Shown here one piece after another: positions 10,551-19,487 of a DNA stretch of 64,000 bases (position 1 is its first letter; each line of letters opens with the position of its first letter). The stretch is from contig CAVPYY010000006.1 in assembly GCA_963710135.1 (NCBI GenBank), positions 1,178,001-1,242,000 on the forward strand, written 5' to 3'. The DNA comes from SG8-30 sp963710135. Lineage in GTDB: Bacteria; Pseudomonadota; Gammaproteobacteria; Steroidobacterales; Steroidobacteraceae. The translations under genes were made by a program, and so were the position numbers. The notes below the pieces were generated by a model. That model saw only the letters and a list, made by a program, of their open reading frames with translations, was not told where the DNA came from and searched no databases.

Positions 10551-11807
10551 ATGACCGGGGAGGACACGCCCGCGGCAACAACGGCCGCCGCTGCCCCTGG
10601 ATCGACCGGCCGCCAGCGCCTGCTGTTCACGCTGCTGTACTTCTCCGAGGGAGTGCCCATCGGGTTCCTGTGGTGGGCGCTGCCGGCGGTGCTGCGCGAA
10701 CAGTCGCTCGACCTCGCCAGCATTACCGCGCTCACCGCCGCGCTCGCCATTCCCTGGACACTGAAGTTCCTCGCGGGCCCGTTCATCGACGGTAGCGTCG
10801 CGCGCGGCGGGCGTCTGCGCACCTGGATCATCACCTGCCAGCTCGCGATGGGACTGTCCCTGGCGCCACTGGCGATGGGCGCTGGCATCCCCACCTATGG
10901 GTTCCTGTTCGCCCTGCTGCTGGTTCATGCATGCTTCGCGGCAGTCCAGGACGTTGCGATCGACGCGCTGTGCATTCGCTCCGTGCCCGCTCGGCATCTG
11001 GGCAGCATCAACGGCTGGATGCAGTTCGGCATGACCGCGGGGCGCGCGCTGGCCGCCGCGTCGGTCCCGCTGCTGATCAACTGGGCGGGCTGGAACGCCG
11101 CGATCTGGACCATCGTCGCACTGATCTGGACGCCGATGCTGGCGGTGCTGCTGCTGGTGCGGGAGCCTGCGTCTGCGCCTGGCGCCGAGTCGCCGTGGCG
11201 GTTTTCGCTGGCCGGCGTGTTCACCTGGGCGCTCCTGCCCGCGATGGCCGTGGCGCTGCTTGCAGGCTCCGGCTTCGAAGCGACGGGCGCGCTGGCGGGG
11301 CCACTGCTGGTCGACCTCGGCACCAGCGCAACGCAGCGTGCGGTGTTTTTCGGGGCGCTGGCCCCCGCCGGGCTGGCCATCGGCGGACTCGCCGCCGCCA
11401 CGCTGGCAGATCGGCTCGGACTCGTGCGCTCCGTCCGGGCCGGCGTCCTGTACCTCGCAGTGGCCGTCGCGGCGCTGGCGTTGAGCCTGGCCGACGATCC
11501 GGACGCGGCATCTCAGCAGTCACTGGCCCTGCTCACAGCGATCTATCTCGGCGCCGGCTTCCTGATCAGTTCGAGCTATGCGTGTTTCATGCGCGTGGCG
11601 CGCGGGAAATGGGGCGCGACACGCTTCAGCCTGCTCATGGCGCTCACCAACGCCTGCGAAAGCGGTTCGGCCTTTGCCGTCGGCCGGCTTTCGGGCGCTT
11701 TCGGCCCAGGCGGCGCGATCGCGGCGCTGGCCGCAGTGTCGCTGTTATCGTTACCCTTTATCGGCCGCCTCGGAGAGCCGCGAGAGAATGAACATGCTAC
11801 GAAGTGA
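10551..11807 (+). CDS. MFS transporter, AmpG/PAT-like
   Basis: Inner-membrane transporter of 418 residues with about 12 hydrophobic segments. Residues 1-20 are a polar Thr/Ala tail. The first TM region carries LYFSEGVPIGFLWWALPAVL, resembling the SEG-P motif of AmpG and acetyl-CoA (PAT) transporters. The substrate is unknown; muropeptides are possible. It starts six bases after rhlE and its last 20 bases overlap the start of the GNAT-nitrilase gene. A second, more canonical AmpG-like gene is at 24.0-25.4 kb. Confidence 0.85.
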   Translation: MTGEDTPAATTAAAAPGSTGRQRLLFTLLYFSEGVPIGFLWWALPAVLREQSLDLASITALTAALAIPWTLKFLAGPFIDGSVARGGRLRTWIITCQLAMGLSLAPLAMGAGIPTYGFLFALLLVHACFAAVQDVAIDALCIRSVPARHLGSINGWMQFGMTAGRALAAASVPLLINWAGWNAAIWTIVALIWTPMLAVLLLVREPASAPGAESPWRFSLAGVFTWALLPAMAVALLAGSGFEATGALAGPLLVDLGTSATQRAVFFGALAPAGLAIGGLAAATLADRLGLVRSVRAGVLYLAVAVAALALSLADDPDAASQQSLALLTAIYLGAGFLISSSYACFMRVARGKWGATRFSLLMALTNACESGSAFAVGRLSGAFGPGGAIAALAAVSLLSLPFIGRLGEPRENEHATK

Positions 11808-13353
11808 CCAGACCAACTCGACCAGCGACAGGCTGGAGATCCGCGAAGCGACGCTGGACGACATCGACGCCATCAGCGCCCTCGTCGAGCGGGTCTACCC
11901 CGGAATGCCGCCCTATCCGAAAGACATGCTCCGTGCACAGGTGAGCAGCTATCCAGAGGGCCACCTCATCGCGGTGTTCAACGACCAGGTGGTCGGCTAC
12001 TGCGCGACCATTCGCCTGCCCGGCGAACGCGCCTTGAGCCAGCACACCTGGAAGCAGATCACCGGCGGCGGCTTCGGCACGACGCATGACGAGGCGGGCG
12101 ACTACCTCTATGGCTACGAGGTGTGTGTAGACCCCAAGATGCGCCGCTACCGCATCGGCCAGCGCTTCTATCGCGCCAGGCGGCGCCTGTGCCGCAGCCA
12201 GCGGCTGCGCGGGATCGTAATCGTCGGGCGCATTCCCGGCTATCACCGGCGCGCCAAGTCGCTGTCCGGGCCCGAAGAGTACGTGCAGGGCGTGATGGAC
12301 AAGCGCTTCCGCGACCAGGTGCTCAATTTCCAGCTGCGCCAGGGCTACGAGCTGCTGCGCGTGCTGCCCGGGTACCTGCCGCTGGACGCCGATTCGGAAG
12401 GCAACGGCGTTCAGCTCGTGTGGCGCAACTCCGACTTCGACGAGCGTATCGGGCCGGCGGTCATCGAACGCCGCAACCTGATCGACCGGGTGCGCGTCGC
12501 CAGCGTCCAGTACCGGCAGCGCGGGATCAAGGAGTTCGACGAGTTCCAGCGTTTCGTCCACTACTTCGTGGACACGACCGCCGACTACGGCGCGGACTTC
12601 GTGCTCTTTCCGGAGCTCTTCACGCTGCAGCTACTGTCGATCGAGAACGAGGAGCTGCCGCCACACGTCTCGATCGAGCGATTGACGGCCTACGAGGATC
12701 GCCTGAAGAACATGTTTCAGGAGCTGGCGATCAAGTTCAACATCAACATCATCGGCGGCTCGACCCCGACGCGTCGAGACGGCAGCGTCCACAACGTGTC
12801 GCACATCTTTCTCCGCAATGGGCGGGTCGTCAGCCAGGACAAGATCCATCCGACGCCCAATGAGCGCCACTGGTGGAACATCGAGGGTGGCCACACCGCC
12901 TCGGCGATCGAGACCGACTGCGGGCCGATTGGCGTGCTGATCTGCTACGACTGCGAGTTTCCCGAACTGGTGAGGCACCTGGTCAACCAGGGCATCAACA
13001 TCCTGTTCGTGCCCTTCCTGACCGACGAGCGACAGAGTTACTGCCGGGTGCGCTATTGCGCCCAGGCGCGCGCGGTCGAGAACCAGATCTACGTGGCGCT
13101 GTCAGGCAGCTGCGGCAACCTGCCGAACGTGCACAACAACGACATCCACTACGCGCAGAGCTGCATCCTGACGCCTTGCGACTTTCCGTTTGCGCGCGAC
13201 GGCATCGCCGCGGACACGACGCCAAACTCGGAAATGGTGGCGATCGCCGACCTCAGCCTGCGGGCGCTGCGCGAGGCGCGCCAGCGCGGGACCGTGCGCA
13301 ACCTGCTGGACCGCAGGCACGACCTTTACAGCATCCAGTGGCACGGCCGCTGA
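11788..13353 (+). CDS. Bifunctional GNAT N-acetyltransferase / carbon-nitrogen hydrolase
   Basis: Two-domain protein of 521 residues. Residues 10-200 are a GNAT fold (VCVDPKMRRYRIGQRFYRAR is the acetyl-CoA pyrophosphate loop region). Residues 230-510 are a nitrilase-superfamily amidase with the Glu-Lys-Cys triad visible in LFPELFT, DKIHPTPNE and ICYDCEFPE. This fused architecture occurs in many bacteria, but substrates are not established. Start ATG 11788 has GAGAG upstream; ATG 11794 is an alternative. It overlaps the MFS gene and converges on a PuuB-like amine oxidase, so amide or polyamine metabolism is a plausible guess. Confidence 0.92.
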   Translation: MNMLRSDQTNSTSDRLEIREATLDDIDAISALVERVYPGMPPYPKDMLRAQVSSYPEGHLIAVFNDQVVGYCATIRLPGERALSQHTWKQITGGGFGTTHDEAGDYLYGYEVCVDPKMRRYRIGQRFYRARRRLCRSQRLRGIVIVGRIPGYHRRAKSLSGPEEYVQGVMDKRFRDQVLNFQLRQGYELLRVLPGYLPLDADSEGNGVQLVWRNSDFDERIGPAVIERRNLIDRVRVASVQYRQRGIKEFDEFQRFVHYFVDTTADYGADFVLFPELFTLQLLSIENEELPPHVSIERLTAYEDRLKNMFQELAIKFNINIIGGSTPTRRDGSVHNVSHIFLRNGRVVSQDKIHPTPNERHWWNIEGGHTASAIETDCGPIGVLICYDCEFPELVRHLVNQGINILFVPFLTDERQSYCRVRYCAQARAVENQIYVALSGSCGNLPNVHNNDIHYAQSCILTPCDFPFARDGIAADTTPNSEMVAIADLSLRALREARQRGTVRNLLDRRHDLYSIQWHGR

Positions 13354-13362
13354 ACGGCCGCT

Positions 13363-14634
13363 TCAAAGCAGATCGCGCAGCCGGTACCAGAGCATGCCGA
13401 GCACCAGCAGTGGCGTTCGCAGCGCCCGGCCGCCCGGGAAGTCGCGGTGTGAGAGCCGGGTGAACAGGTCGAAGCGCCCGGCCTGACCGGCGATGGCCTC
13501 GGCCACGAGGCCGCCGGCCATGCCGGTCAGCGCGATACCGTGCCCGGAGAATCCCTGCAGGTAGTAGACATTCGGCGCGATGCGGTTGAAGTCCGGCGCG
13601 CGGTTCATGGTCACGTCCAGCATCCCGCCCCAGGCGTACTCGACGCGTACGTCCTTGAACTGCGGGAAGACGTTGAGCATCCGCGCCCGGGTGGCGGACT
13701 CGACGTTGGAGGGATCGCGTCCTGAATAGCTGACCCGGCCGCCGAATAGCAGCCGATGATCGGCCGAGCAGCGGAAGTAGTCGAGCACCCAATTGATGTC
13801 CGTCACCGCGATGCCGTCACGCACGGCCTCGTACAGGCGCTGCTGCCCGATCTGCTCGGTCGCGACGATGTAGGTGCCGACCGGCATCATGCGCGCCCGC
13901 ACTTCCGGCACCAGCTCGCCGAGGTAGGCATTGCAGCAGATCGCCGCGAAATCGGCGGTCACCGCACCGCCGTCGGTCTCGATACGCACCTTGCTGCCGT
14001 GGGCCAGCCGCTCGACGCGCGACTTCTCGTAGACCGTGACGCCCGCCGCCTCGGCCGCGGCGGCCAGGCCAAGCGTGTAGTTCAAGGGATGCAGGTGACC
14101 GGATCGCGGATCATACAAGCCCGAGTTGTAGCGGTCGGTGGCCAGCCAGCTGCGCAGCGCGTCCCGGCCGAGCATCTGCGTGCCGGTGTACCCGTAGTCG
14201 CGTTCCAGTTCCTCACGCCACTCGGCCAGCTCGCCGATATGACGCGGCCGTACGCCCACATGCATCTGGCCCCAGCGCAGGTCGCAGTCGATCCGGTGTT
14301 GCTCGACCCGGCGCCGGAGCAGCTCGACACCCTCGACCGAGATGTCCCACATCTGCCGGGCCACCTCCCGGCCGACCTGCCCGATCAGCGTCGCCATGGC
14401 GGTGCCGTAGCCCGGCAAGGCCTGGCCACCGCTGCGCCCTGACGCGCCCCAGCCCACCCGCTCCTGCTCCAGCAGGACGACGCGAAAGCCGCGCTCGGCC
14501 AGGTGCAGCGCCGTGGAGCAGCCCGCGATGCCGGCGCCGATGACGCACACGTCGGCAGATACGTCGCCGCGCAGGGCCTCGCGCTGCGGCGCGGGGTTGG
14601 CGGAGGCGGCGTAGTACGAGCGGATGTTCTGCAT
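13363..14634 (-). CDS. FAD-binding oxidoreductase, gamma-glutamylputrescine oxidase (PuuB)-like
   Basis: DAO-family flavoprotein of 423 residues. The FAD site is VCVIGAGIAGCSTALHLAER at residues 30-50. The WGASGRSGGQALPGYG segment that follows is characteristic of PuuB/OrdL proteins, as is QGFSGHGIALTGMAGGLVAE near residue 355. Known relatives oxidise gamma-glutamylputrescine or other secondary amines with release of H2O2. No other puu gene is present, so the substrate is uncertain. Only 9 bp separate its stop from that of the GNAT-nitrilase gene. Confidence 0.85.
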   Translation of the reverse strand: MQNIRSYYAASANPAPQREALRGDVSADVCVIGAGIAGCSTALHLAERGFRVVLLEQERVGWGASGRSGGQALPGYGTAMATLIGQVGREVARQMWDISVEGVELLRRRVEQHRIDCDLRWGQMHVGVRPRHIGELAEWREELERDYGYTGTQMLGRDALRSWLATDRYNSGLYDPRSGHLHPLNYTLGLAAAAEAAGVTVYEKSRVERLAHGSKVRIETDGGAVTADFAAICCNAYLGELVPEVRARMMPVGTYIVATEQIGQQRLYEAVRDGIAVTDINWVLDYFRCSADHRLLFGGRVSYSGRDPSNVESATRARMLNVFPQFKDVRVEYAWGGMLDVTMNRAPDFNRIAPNVYYLQGFSGHGIALTGMAGGLVAEAIAGQAGRFDLFTRLSHRDFPGGRALRTPLLVLGMLWYRLRDLL

Positions 14635-14645
14635 CGGGGGGTACC

Positions 14646-14672
14646 TGTAGGAGCCTCGATTGTAATCGAGGC
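14646..14672. repeat. GTAG-headed REP-like hairpin
   Basis: TGTAGGA is followed by a perfect 8-bp stem GCCTCGAT-TGTA-ATCGAGGC (14653-14672). The GTAG head before a short GC-rich palindrome is the classic REP layout of pseudomonads and xanthomonads (established knowledge). It lies between the patatin gene and the PuuB-like gene, both on the minus strand, and carries no T-tract. Confidence 0.6.
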
Positions 14673-14724
14673 CGGCCTGTAACGGGTCACCCCGCGCGAT
14701 GTGCCGTGTCGGGTCTCGACAGTC

Positions 14725-15699
14725 TCAACGGCGCGCGCTGAGCCCGGATAGCGCGTCCTTTGATTGCGCGACGGCCTGCCTGCCAATCTCGATGGCTTCG
14801 TCGGCACGGTGGAAGTCCATCAGCTGGAAGTGACCAAGATCGGGGCTGATGGTCAGGTTCGGCGGATCGCCCGCCATGCGACTGCGCGCAATGTGATCCT
14901 GCATGATGTGAATCGAGGCGGCCATGACTTCAAACATGCCCGGTTCCGGATCGCGCTCGGACCGGAATGACTCGACCAGTCCGTCGACCAACTCGGACCA
15001 CTTGTCGGCGAACGCCCAGCCCTCCGGCTCCTCGGGCGCAGGCACGCCTTCTGTTTGGCGTGGCATGGGATCCGCCTCGAGTTGCACGCTGAGCTTCTGA
15101 CCCGTCCAACGACTGGTCACCGGTACGTTCAGGTTGACAGCGATGACGAAGTCCGCGCCCAGCGCGCGGCATAGCGTGATCGGCACGGGATTCACCACGC
15201 CGCCATCGATCATCCAGCGGTCCTGGTGCCACACCGGGGTGAACAGGCCTGGCATGCCGCTGGAGGCCCGTACCGCCGTCAGCATCGACCCACCCTTAAG
15301 CCAGATTTCCTCGCCGGTGTTGAGATCCGCGGCCACGGCGCCGAAGGCGACCGGCAATGCCTCGATATCGTGATCCTTGATCTGGTGACCGATGGCCTGC
15401 ATCAGGCGATTGCCGCGCATGACGCCGCCGCCGCGAAACGTCGTATCCAGCAGGCGCCAGATGTCCACGCGCGTCAGCGTTCGCACCCACTTCTCGAGCT
15501 GCGGCAACTGGTCGCTGGCGTAAGCCGCCGCCACCAGGGCGCCGACTGAAGCGCCTGTCACGATCGCTGGACGGACCCCGATCTCCTGCAACGCGTGCAA
15601 GACACCGATATGCGCCCAGCCACGCGAGGAGCCGCTACCCAGTGCCAGTCCGATGCGTGGGCCCGATTGGCGCGCGGACGGGATGGTGGTTTCGCTCAT
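14725..15699 (-). CDS. Patatin-like phospholipase family protein (RssA-like)
   Basis: Serine acyl hydrolase of 324 residues. The oxyanion motif GSGSSRGWAHIGVL, nucleophile elbow GASVGA and catalytic Asp in IDGGVVNPVP are all visible, giving the Ser-Asp dyad of patatins. Family members hydrolyse phospholipid or other acyl esters, mostly in the cytosol or at the membrane. ATG 15699 is chosen because conserved sequence begins at GPRIGLALGSG; the in-frame extension upstream is Pro/Arg-rich and overlaps the divergent promoter region. It is divergent from the COG3573 dehydrogenase gene. Confidence 0.9.
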   Translation of the reverse strand: MSETTIPSARQSGPRIGLALGSGSSRGWAHIGVLHALQEIGVRPAIVTGASVGALVAAAYASDQLPQLEKWVRTLTRVDIWRLLDTTFRGGGVMRGNRLMQAIGHQIKDHDIEALPVAFGAVAADLNTGEEIWLKGGSMLTAVRASSGMPGLFTPVWHQDRWMIDGGVVNPVPITLCRALGADFVIAVNLNVPVTSRWTGQKLSVQLEADPMPRQTEGVPAPEEPEGWAFADKWSELVDGLVESFRSERDPEPGMFEVMAASIHIMQDHIARSRMAGDPPNLTISPDLGHFQLMDFHRADEAIEIGRQAVAQSKDALSGLSARR

Positions 15700-15875
15700 T
15701 GGCTTGGGTTCGACTCCTGAACCTCGCGCCGGAGTGGCAAGGTGGCCACGACCGGCAGAGTGTTCCGCGCGCCGGCCGCCTGGGCAGCGAGGCGCGACCT
15801 GTCCCATTCTGCCGCTTTGAGCGCCGGCAGTGTACATTGTCGGAGTCAAGGCGCGACCAGACGGGGCCACGGCGA

Positions 15876-17474
15876 GTGCAGCGACATCAAGCCGACGTGA
15901 TTGTCATCGGCGGCGGTATCGCCGGCATCGCGGCCGCCTACGAGCTGCTGGAGCGCGGGCGTCGCGTGCTGCTGCTAGACCGCGACGCCGAGAGTCACTT
16001 CGGGGGCCTCGCCAAGGAAAGCTTTGGCGGCATCTGGTTTGCCGGCACCCCCCTGCAACGCAAGTACGGCATCAAGGACAGCCCAGCGCTGGGGCTCGCC
16101 GACTGGCTGTCTTTCGGCGAACTGGGAGTGGACGACCACTGGCCGCGTGCCTGGGCCGAGGCCTATGTCGAGCGCTGCGTCCCGGAGATCTACGAGTGGC
16201 TCGGGCAACTGGGTGTGGACTTCATGCCCATGCCGATGTGGGTCGAGCGCGGCCTGCACGTGCCCGGCAACTCGGTGCCGCGCTGGCACATCGTGTGGGG
16301 CACGGGCCACGTGCTGGCCGTGACGCTCGCGGAACGGCTCCTCGCCCACCCTCGCTCGGCAGCGCTCGCGTGCCGCTTCGGGCATCGCGTCGACGAGCTG
16401 GTCGTGACCAACGGCCGCGTGACCGGCTGCCTCGGTGTCGATGAAAGCGACGAGCAGCCGTTCGAGGCCAGCGCGGAGGCGGTGATCATCGCCGCCGGCG
16501 GCATCAATGGCGACATCGACCGCGTGCGACAGCATTGGCACGCCGACTGGTCGCGCCCCCCGGACGTCATACTGAACGGTTCACACAAGTTCGCGGACGG
16601 GCGGCTGCACGACGCAGCCGGGCGCCACGGCGCCGCGATCACCCACCTGGACTGGCAGTGGAACTATGCAGCCGGCGTGCACCACTGGCGGCCGCGCAAG
16701 CCCGGGCACGGGCTTTCGCTGGTGCCACCCAAGTCCGCGCTGTGGCTGAACTGGCGGGGCGAGCGCATCGGCCCCATGCCGCTGGTCACAGGCTACGACA
16801 CCCACGACCTCGTGGCGCAGATCTGCCGGCAGGACCGCGGCTATTCGTGGCAGCTGCTCAACCGGCGCATCGCACTCAAGGAGCTGGCGGTGTCGGGCGC
16901 CGAGTTCAACCCCGCCTTTCGCGACCGCAAGCGCCTGGCCGTGGCGCGCGACCTGCTGCTCGGCAATCGCTGGCTGTACGAGGAACTGACCCGCAACTGC
17001 GAGGACATCGTCGTCGGCAACACGCTGCCGGAACTGGTCGAGCGGATGAATGCGCTGGCCGGCGACGACTCCGTGGATCTCGACGCGGTGACCGAAGCCG
17101 CGACCCGCTACGACCAACGGATCGATCTCGGCCACCGCTTCCACAACGACGAGCAGCTGCGGCGCATCGAATTTGCGCGTCGCTGGACGGGCGACCGGCT
17201 GCGCACCTGCCGCTTCCAGAAGATCCTGGATCCGAAGGCCGGGCCGCTGGTCGCCATTCGCGAGTTCATCATCAGCCGCAAGAGCATGGGCGGGATCCAG
17301 ACCGACCTGGAGAGCCGTGTGCTCGATGCTACGGGCCGACCGCTGCCGGGCCTGTTCGCCGCGGGCGAGGCGGCAGGATTTGGTGGCGGCGGCATGAACG
17401 GCAAGCGCGGGCTGGAGGGCACCTTCCTCGGCGGCTGTTTGCTGGGCGGACGGATTGCCGGAAGGATGGCCTGA
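15876..17474 (+). CDS. FAD-binding dehydrogenase, COG3573 family
   Basis: Flavoprotein of 532 residues related to fumarate reductase and ketosteroid dehydrogenases. The FAD site is VIVIGGGIAGIAAAYELLER near the N-terminus; the C-terminal FAD loop is GGGMNGKRGLEGTFLGG. GTG 15876 is preferred because it lies nine codons before the Rossmann strand; TTG 15837 is an alternative. No twin-arginine or other signal is seen. Its stop is one base before the GTG of an FMN hydroxyacid oxidase, so the two form an operon. The substrate is unknown; a steroid or 2-enoate role is only inference. Confidence 0.85.
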   Translation: MQRHQADVIVIGGGIAGIAAAYELLERGRRVLLLDRDAESHFGGLAKESFGGIWFAGTPLQRKYGIKDSPALGLADWLSFGELGVDDHWPRAWAEAYVERCVPEIYEWLGQLGVDFMPMPMWVERGLHVPGNSVPRWHIVWGTGHVLAVTLAERLLAHPRSAALACRFGHRVDELVVTNGRVTGCLGVDESDEQPFEASAEAVIIAAGGINGDIDRVRQHWHADWSRPPDVILNGSHKFADGRLHDAAGRHGAAITHLDWQWNYAAGVHHWRPRKPGHGLSLVPPKSALWLNWRGERIGPMPLVTGYDTHDLVAQICRQDRGYSWQLLNRRIALKELAVSGAEFNPAFRDRKRLAVARDLLLGNRWLYEELTRNCEDIVVGNTLPELVERMNALAGDDSVDLDAVTEAATRYDQRIDLGHRFHNDEQLRRIEFARRWTGDRLRTCRFQKILDPKAGPLVAIREFIISRKSMGGIQTDLESRVLDATGRPLPGLFAAGEAAGFGGGGMNGKRGLEGTFLGGCLLGGRIAGRMA

Positions 17475-17475
17475 C

Positions 17476-18609
17476 GTGAAACTCGCGGACGCCGTGAATA
17501 TCGATCACCTGCGGCTCATCGCCAAACGCCGCCTGCCGCGCTTCGTGTTCGACTACGTGGATGGCGGAGCGGAGGACGAGCGCACGCTAGGTGGCAATCG
17601 CGCCGCCTTCGAGCGCCTGCGCTGGCGGCCGCGCACGCTCAACGACGTGTCCAGCCGCGACCTGACGGCCTCCATCCTCGGCCGGCCCGCCGCGATGCCC
17701 GCGATCGTCGGCCCGACCGGATTGAACGGCCTGTCGTGGCGCGACGGCGACCTGGCGCTCGCGCAGGCGGCGAGCGCGGCGGGCCTGCCGTTCGCGGTGT
17801 CGACGGTGTCCATGAGCACGCTCGAGGACATCGCCAGGCAGGCGCCCGGCCGGTTGTGGCTGCAGGCCTACGTCTTCAAGGAGCGGGCGATTACGGACGC
17901 CATCATCGCTCGTGCGGCCGCTGCCGACTACGAGGCGCTGATCATCACCAGCGACTTTCCGGTGGCCGGCAAGCGCGAGCGCGACTTCGCCAGCGGCCTA
18001 TTGCCGAAGCAGCAGTTCAAGCTCTCGACGAAGCTCGACATCCTGCTGCATCCACGCTGGGTGGCGAGCGTCGCCACGCGCAAGCCCCGCTTCGTCAATG
18101 TCGAGCGCGAACTCAAGGCCGGCCAGAACGTCAACGAGTTCGTCGGCCATGGCATGTTCGACCCGACGCTCGACTGGGACGACCTCGACCGCTTTCGCGA
18201 CCTGTGGAAAGGCAAGCTGTACCTGAAGGGTGTGCTGCGCGCCGACGACGCCGAGCGCGCGGTAGGCATCGGCGTCGACGGCGTGATGCTGTCGAATCAC
18301 GGTGGGCGGCAGCTCGACGGCGCCATCAGCGGGATGGATGCGCTGCCGGAAGTCGCGCGCGCAGTGGGCGGACGCGCGTCAATCATCGTCGATGGAGGCG
18401 TGCGCCGCGGGTCCGACATCGCCAAGGCCGTGGCACTCGGCGCCGAAGCCGTCATCCTCGGCCGCGCACCTGTCTACGGACTGGGCGCCGGCGGCACCGC
18501 AGGCGTCACCCGCGCGCTCGACATCCTGCGCGACGAGCTCGACCGTACCCTGGCACTCACCGGCTGCTGTCGCCTGAGCGACTTATCCCCCGATTTGCTT
18601 AGTAATTAG
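17476..18609 (+). CDS. Alpha-hydroxy-acid oxidising protein (FMN-dependent, LldD/MdlB family)
   Basis: FMN enzyme of 377 residues that oxidises a 2-hydroxy acid such as L-lactate, glycolate or mandelate. The opening FVFDYVDGGAEDE is the family hallmark. The active-site His-Arg motif LSNHGGRQLDG and the FMN phosphate loop VDGGVRRGSDIAKAVALGAE are intact. GTG 17476 with AAGG 10 nt upstream is preferred over TTG 17455. It follows the FAD dehydrogenase by one base. Its stop codon TAG (18607-18609) touches a REP-like repeat. Confidence 0.9.
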   Translation: MKLADAVNIDHLRLIAKRRLPRFVFDYVDGGAEDERTLGGNRAAFERLRWRPRTLNDVSSRDLTASILGRPAAMPAIVGPTGLNGLSWRDGDLALAQAASAAGLPFAVSTVSMSTLEDIARQAPGRLWLQAYVFKERAITDAIIARAAAADYEALIITSDFPVAGKRERDFASGLLPKQQFKLSTKLDILLHPRWVASVATRKPRFVNVERELKAGQNVNEFVGHGMFDPTLDWDDLDRFRDLWKGKLYLKGVLRADDAERAVGIGVDGVMLSNHGGRQLDGAISGMDALPEVARAVGGRASIIVDGGVRRGSDIAKAVALGAEAVILGRAPVYGLGAGGTAGVTRALDILRDELDRTLALTGCCRLSDLSPDLLSN

Positions 18610-18702
18610 GTGACATTCTCTATTTCCTTCCCGAGGGAAAATTCTCTATTTGCGCGGCCTTGCGCCGCTGGTGGGCGGAACAGGAAAATAGAGAATGTCC
18701 CC
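18609..18702. repeat. Long-arm REP-like pair, locus 1 (GACATTCTCTATTTCC family)
   Basis: GGTGACATTCTCTATTTCC (18609-18627) pairs in inverted orientation with a 20-nt arm ending AATAGAGAATGTCCCC (18683-18702). An inner ATTCTCTATTT lies between them at about 18641-18651. The left arm touches the stop of the FMN oxidase and the right arm contains the ATG of trmB (18695-18697). The same arms occur at 57358-57453. Confidence 0.8.
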
Positions 18703-19370
18703 TCGCACGATCCGCAGCTTTGTACGCCGTGCCGGGCGCATGACCCAAGCGCAGCAGCGCGCCCTCGACGAACTGTGGCCACGATTTGGAATCGAGTTTT
18801 CGCCCGCGCTGCTCGACCTCGATGCCGTCTTCGGACGCCGGGCGCCCCGGGTTCTCGAGATCGGCATCGGCGACGGTGAGACGCTGCTGGAACTGGCGCG
18901 CACGCATCCGGAGGCCGACTACCTCGGGGTGGAAGTCCACGAGCCGGGGATCGGCCACTGCCTGCTCGGCATCGAGGCCGCGTCCCTGGGCAACATCCGC
19001 CTGCTCCGCCACGACGCCGTCGAGGTCCTCGAGCACATGATTCCGGACGCCTCGCTCGACGAGGTGCTCCTGTACTTCGCAGATCCCTGGCCCAAGAAGC
19101 GCCACCACAAGCGCCGCATCGTGCAGCCTGAGTTCGTCGAGCTGCTCGCCCGCAGGCTCAAGCCGGGCGGAGTCTTTCGCCTGGCAACGGATTGGGCGCC
19201 CTACGCCGAGCACATGATGGAGGTCATGGCGACCGCGCAGCAGTTCGTGCCGGCATCGCCCGGTCATCCGCGAATCGACCGCGCCCGCCAGCCGCCCCGA
19301 GACCAAGTTCGAGCGCCGCGGCCAGCGCCTGGGGCATGAGGTATTCGATCTAGAGTATCTGCGGCGGTAG
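18695..19370 (+). CDS. trmB: tRNA (guanine-46-N7)-methyltransferase TrmB, C-terminus frameshifted
   Basis: SAM-dependent m7G46 methylation of tRNA. Conserved blocks are TIRSFVRRAGR near the N-terminus, SAM motif VLEIGIGDGE, FADPWPKKRHHKRRI, and ATDWAPYAEHM. The C-terminal ETKFERRGQRLGHEVFDLEY is in another frame (19263-19370); one extra base near 19250-19262 accounts for it and restores a protein of about 224 residues. ATG 18695 lies inside a REP-like arm; ATG 18740 is the next choice but would lose the conserved SFVRR segment. Probable sequence error rather than a pseudogene. Confidence 0.9.
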
Positions 19371-19487
19371 CAGACAGACCTCGCGTCCGAACTCGAAGCT
19401 CCGCCGGAGGTCTCATGCTCTGACACTGCGGCATCCGTCGATACCGCTCGGAACGAGCTGTCGCGTGAGCGGGGCCGGGCCTCAAGC

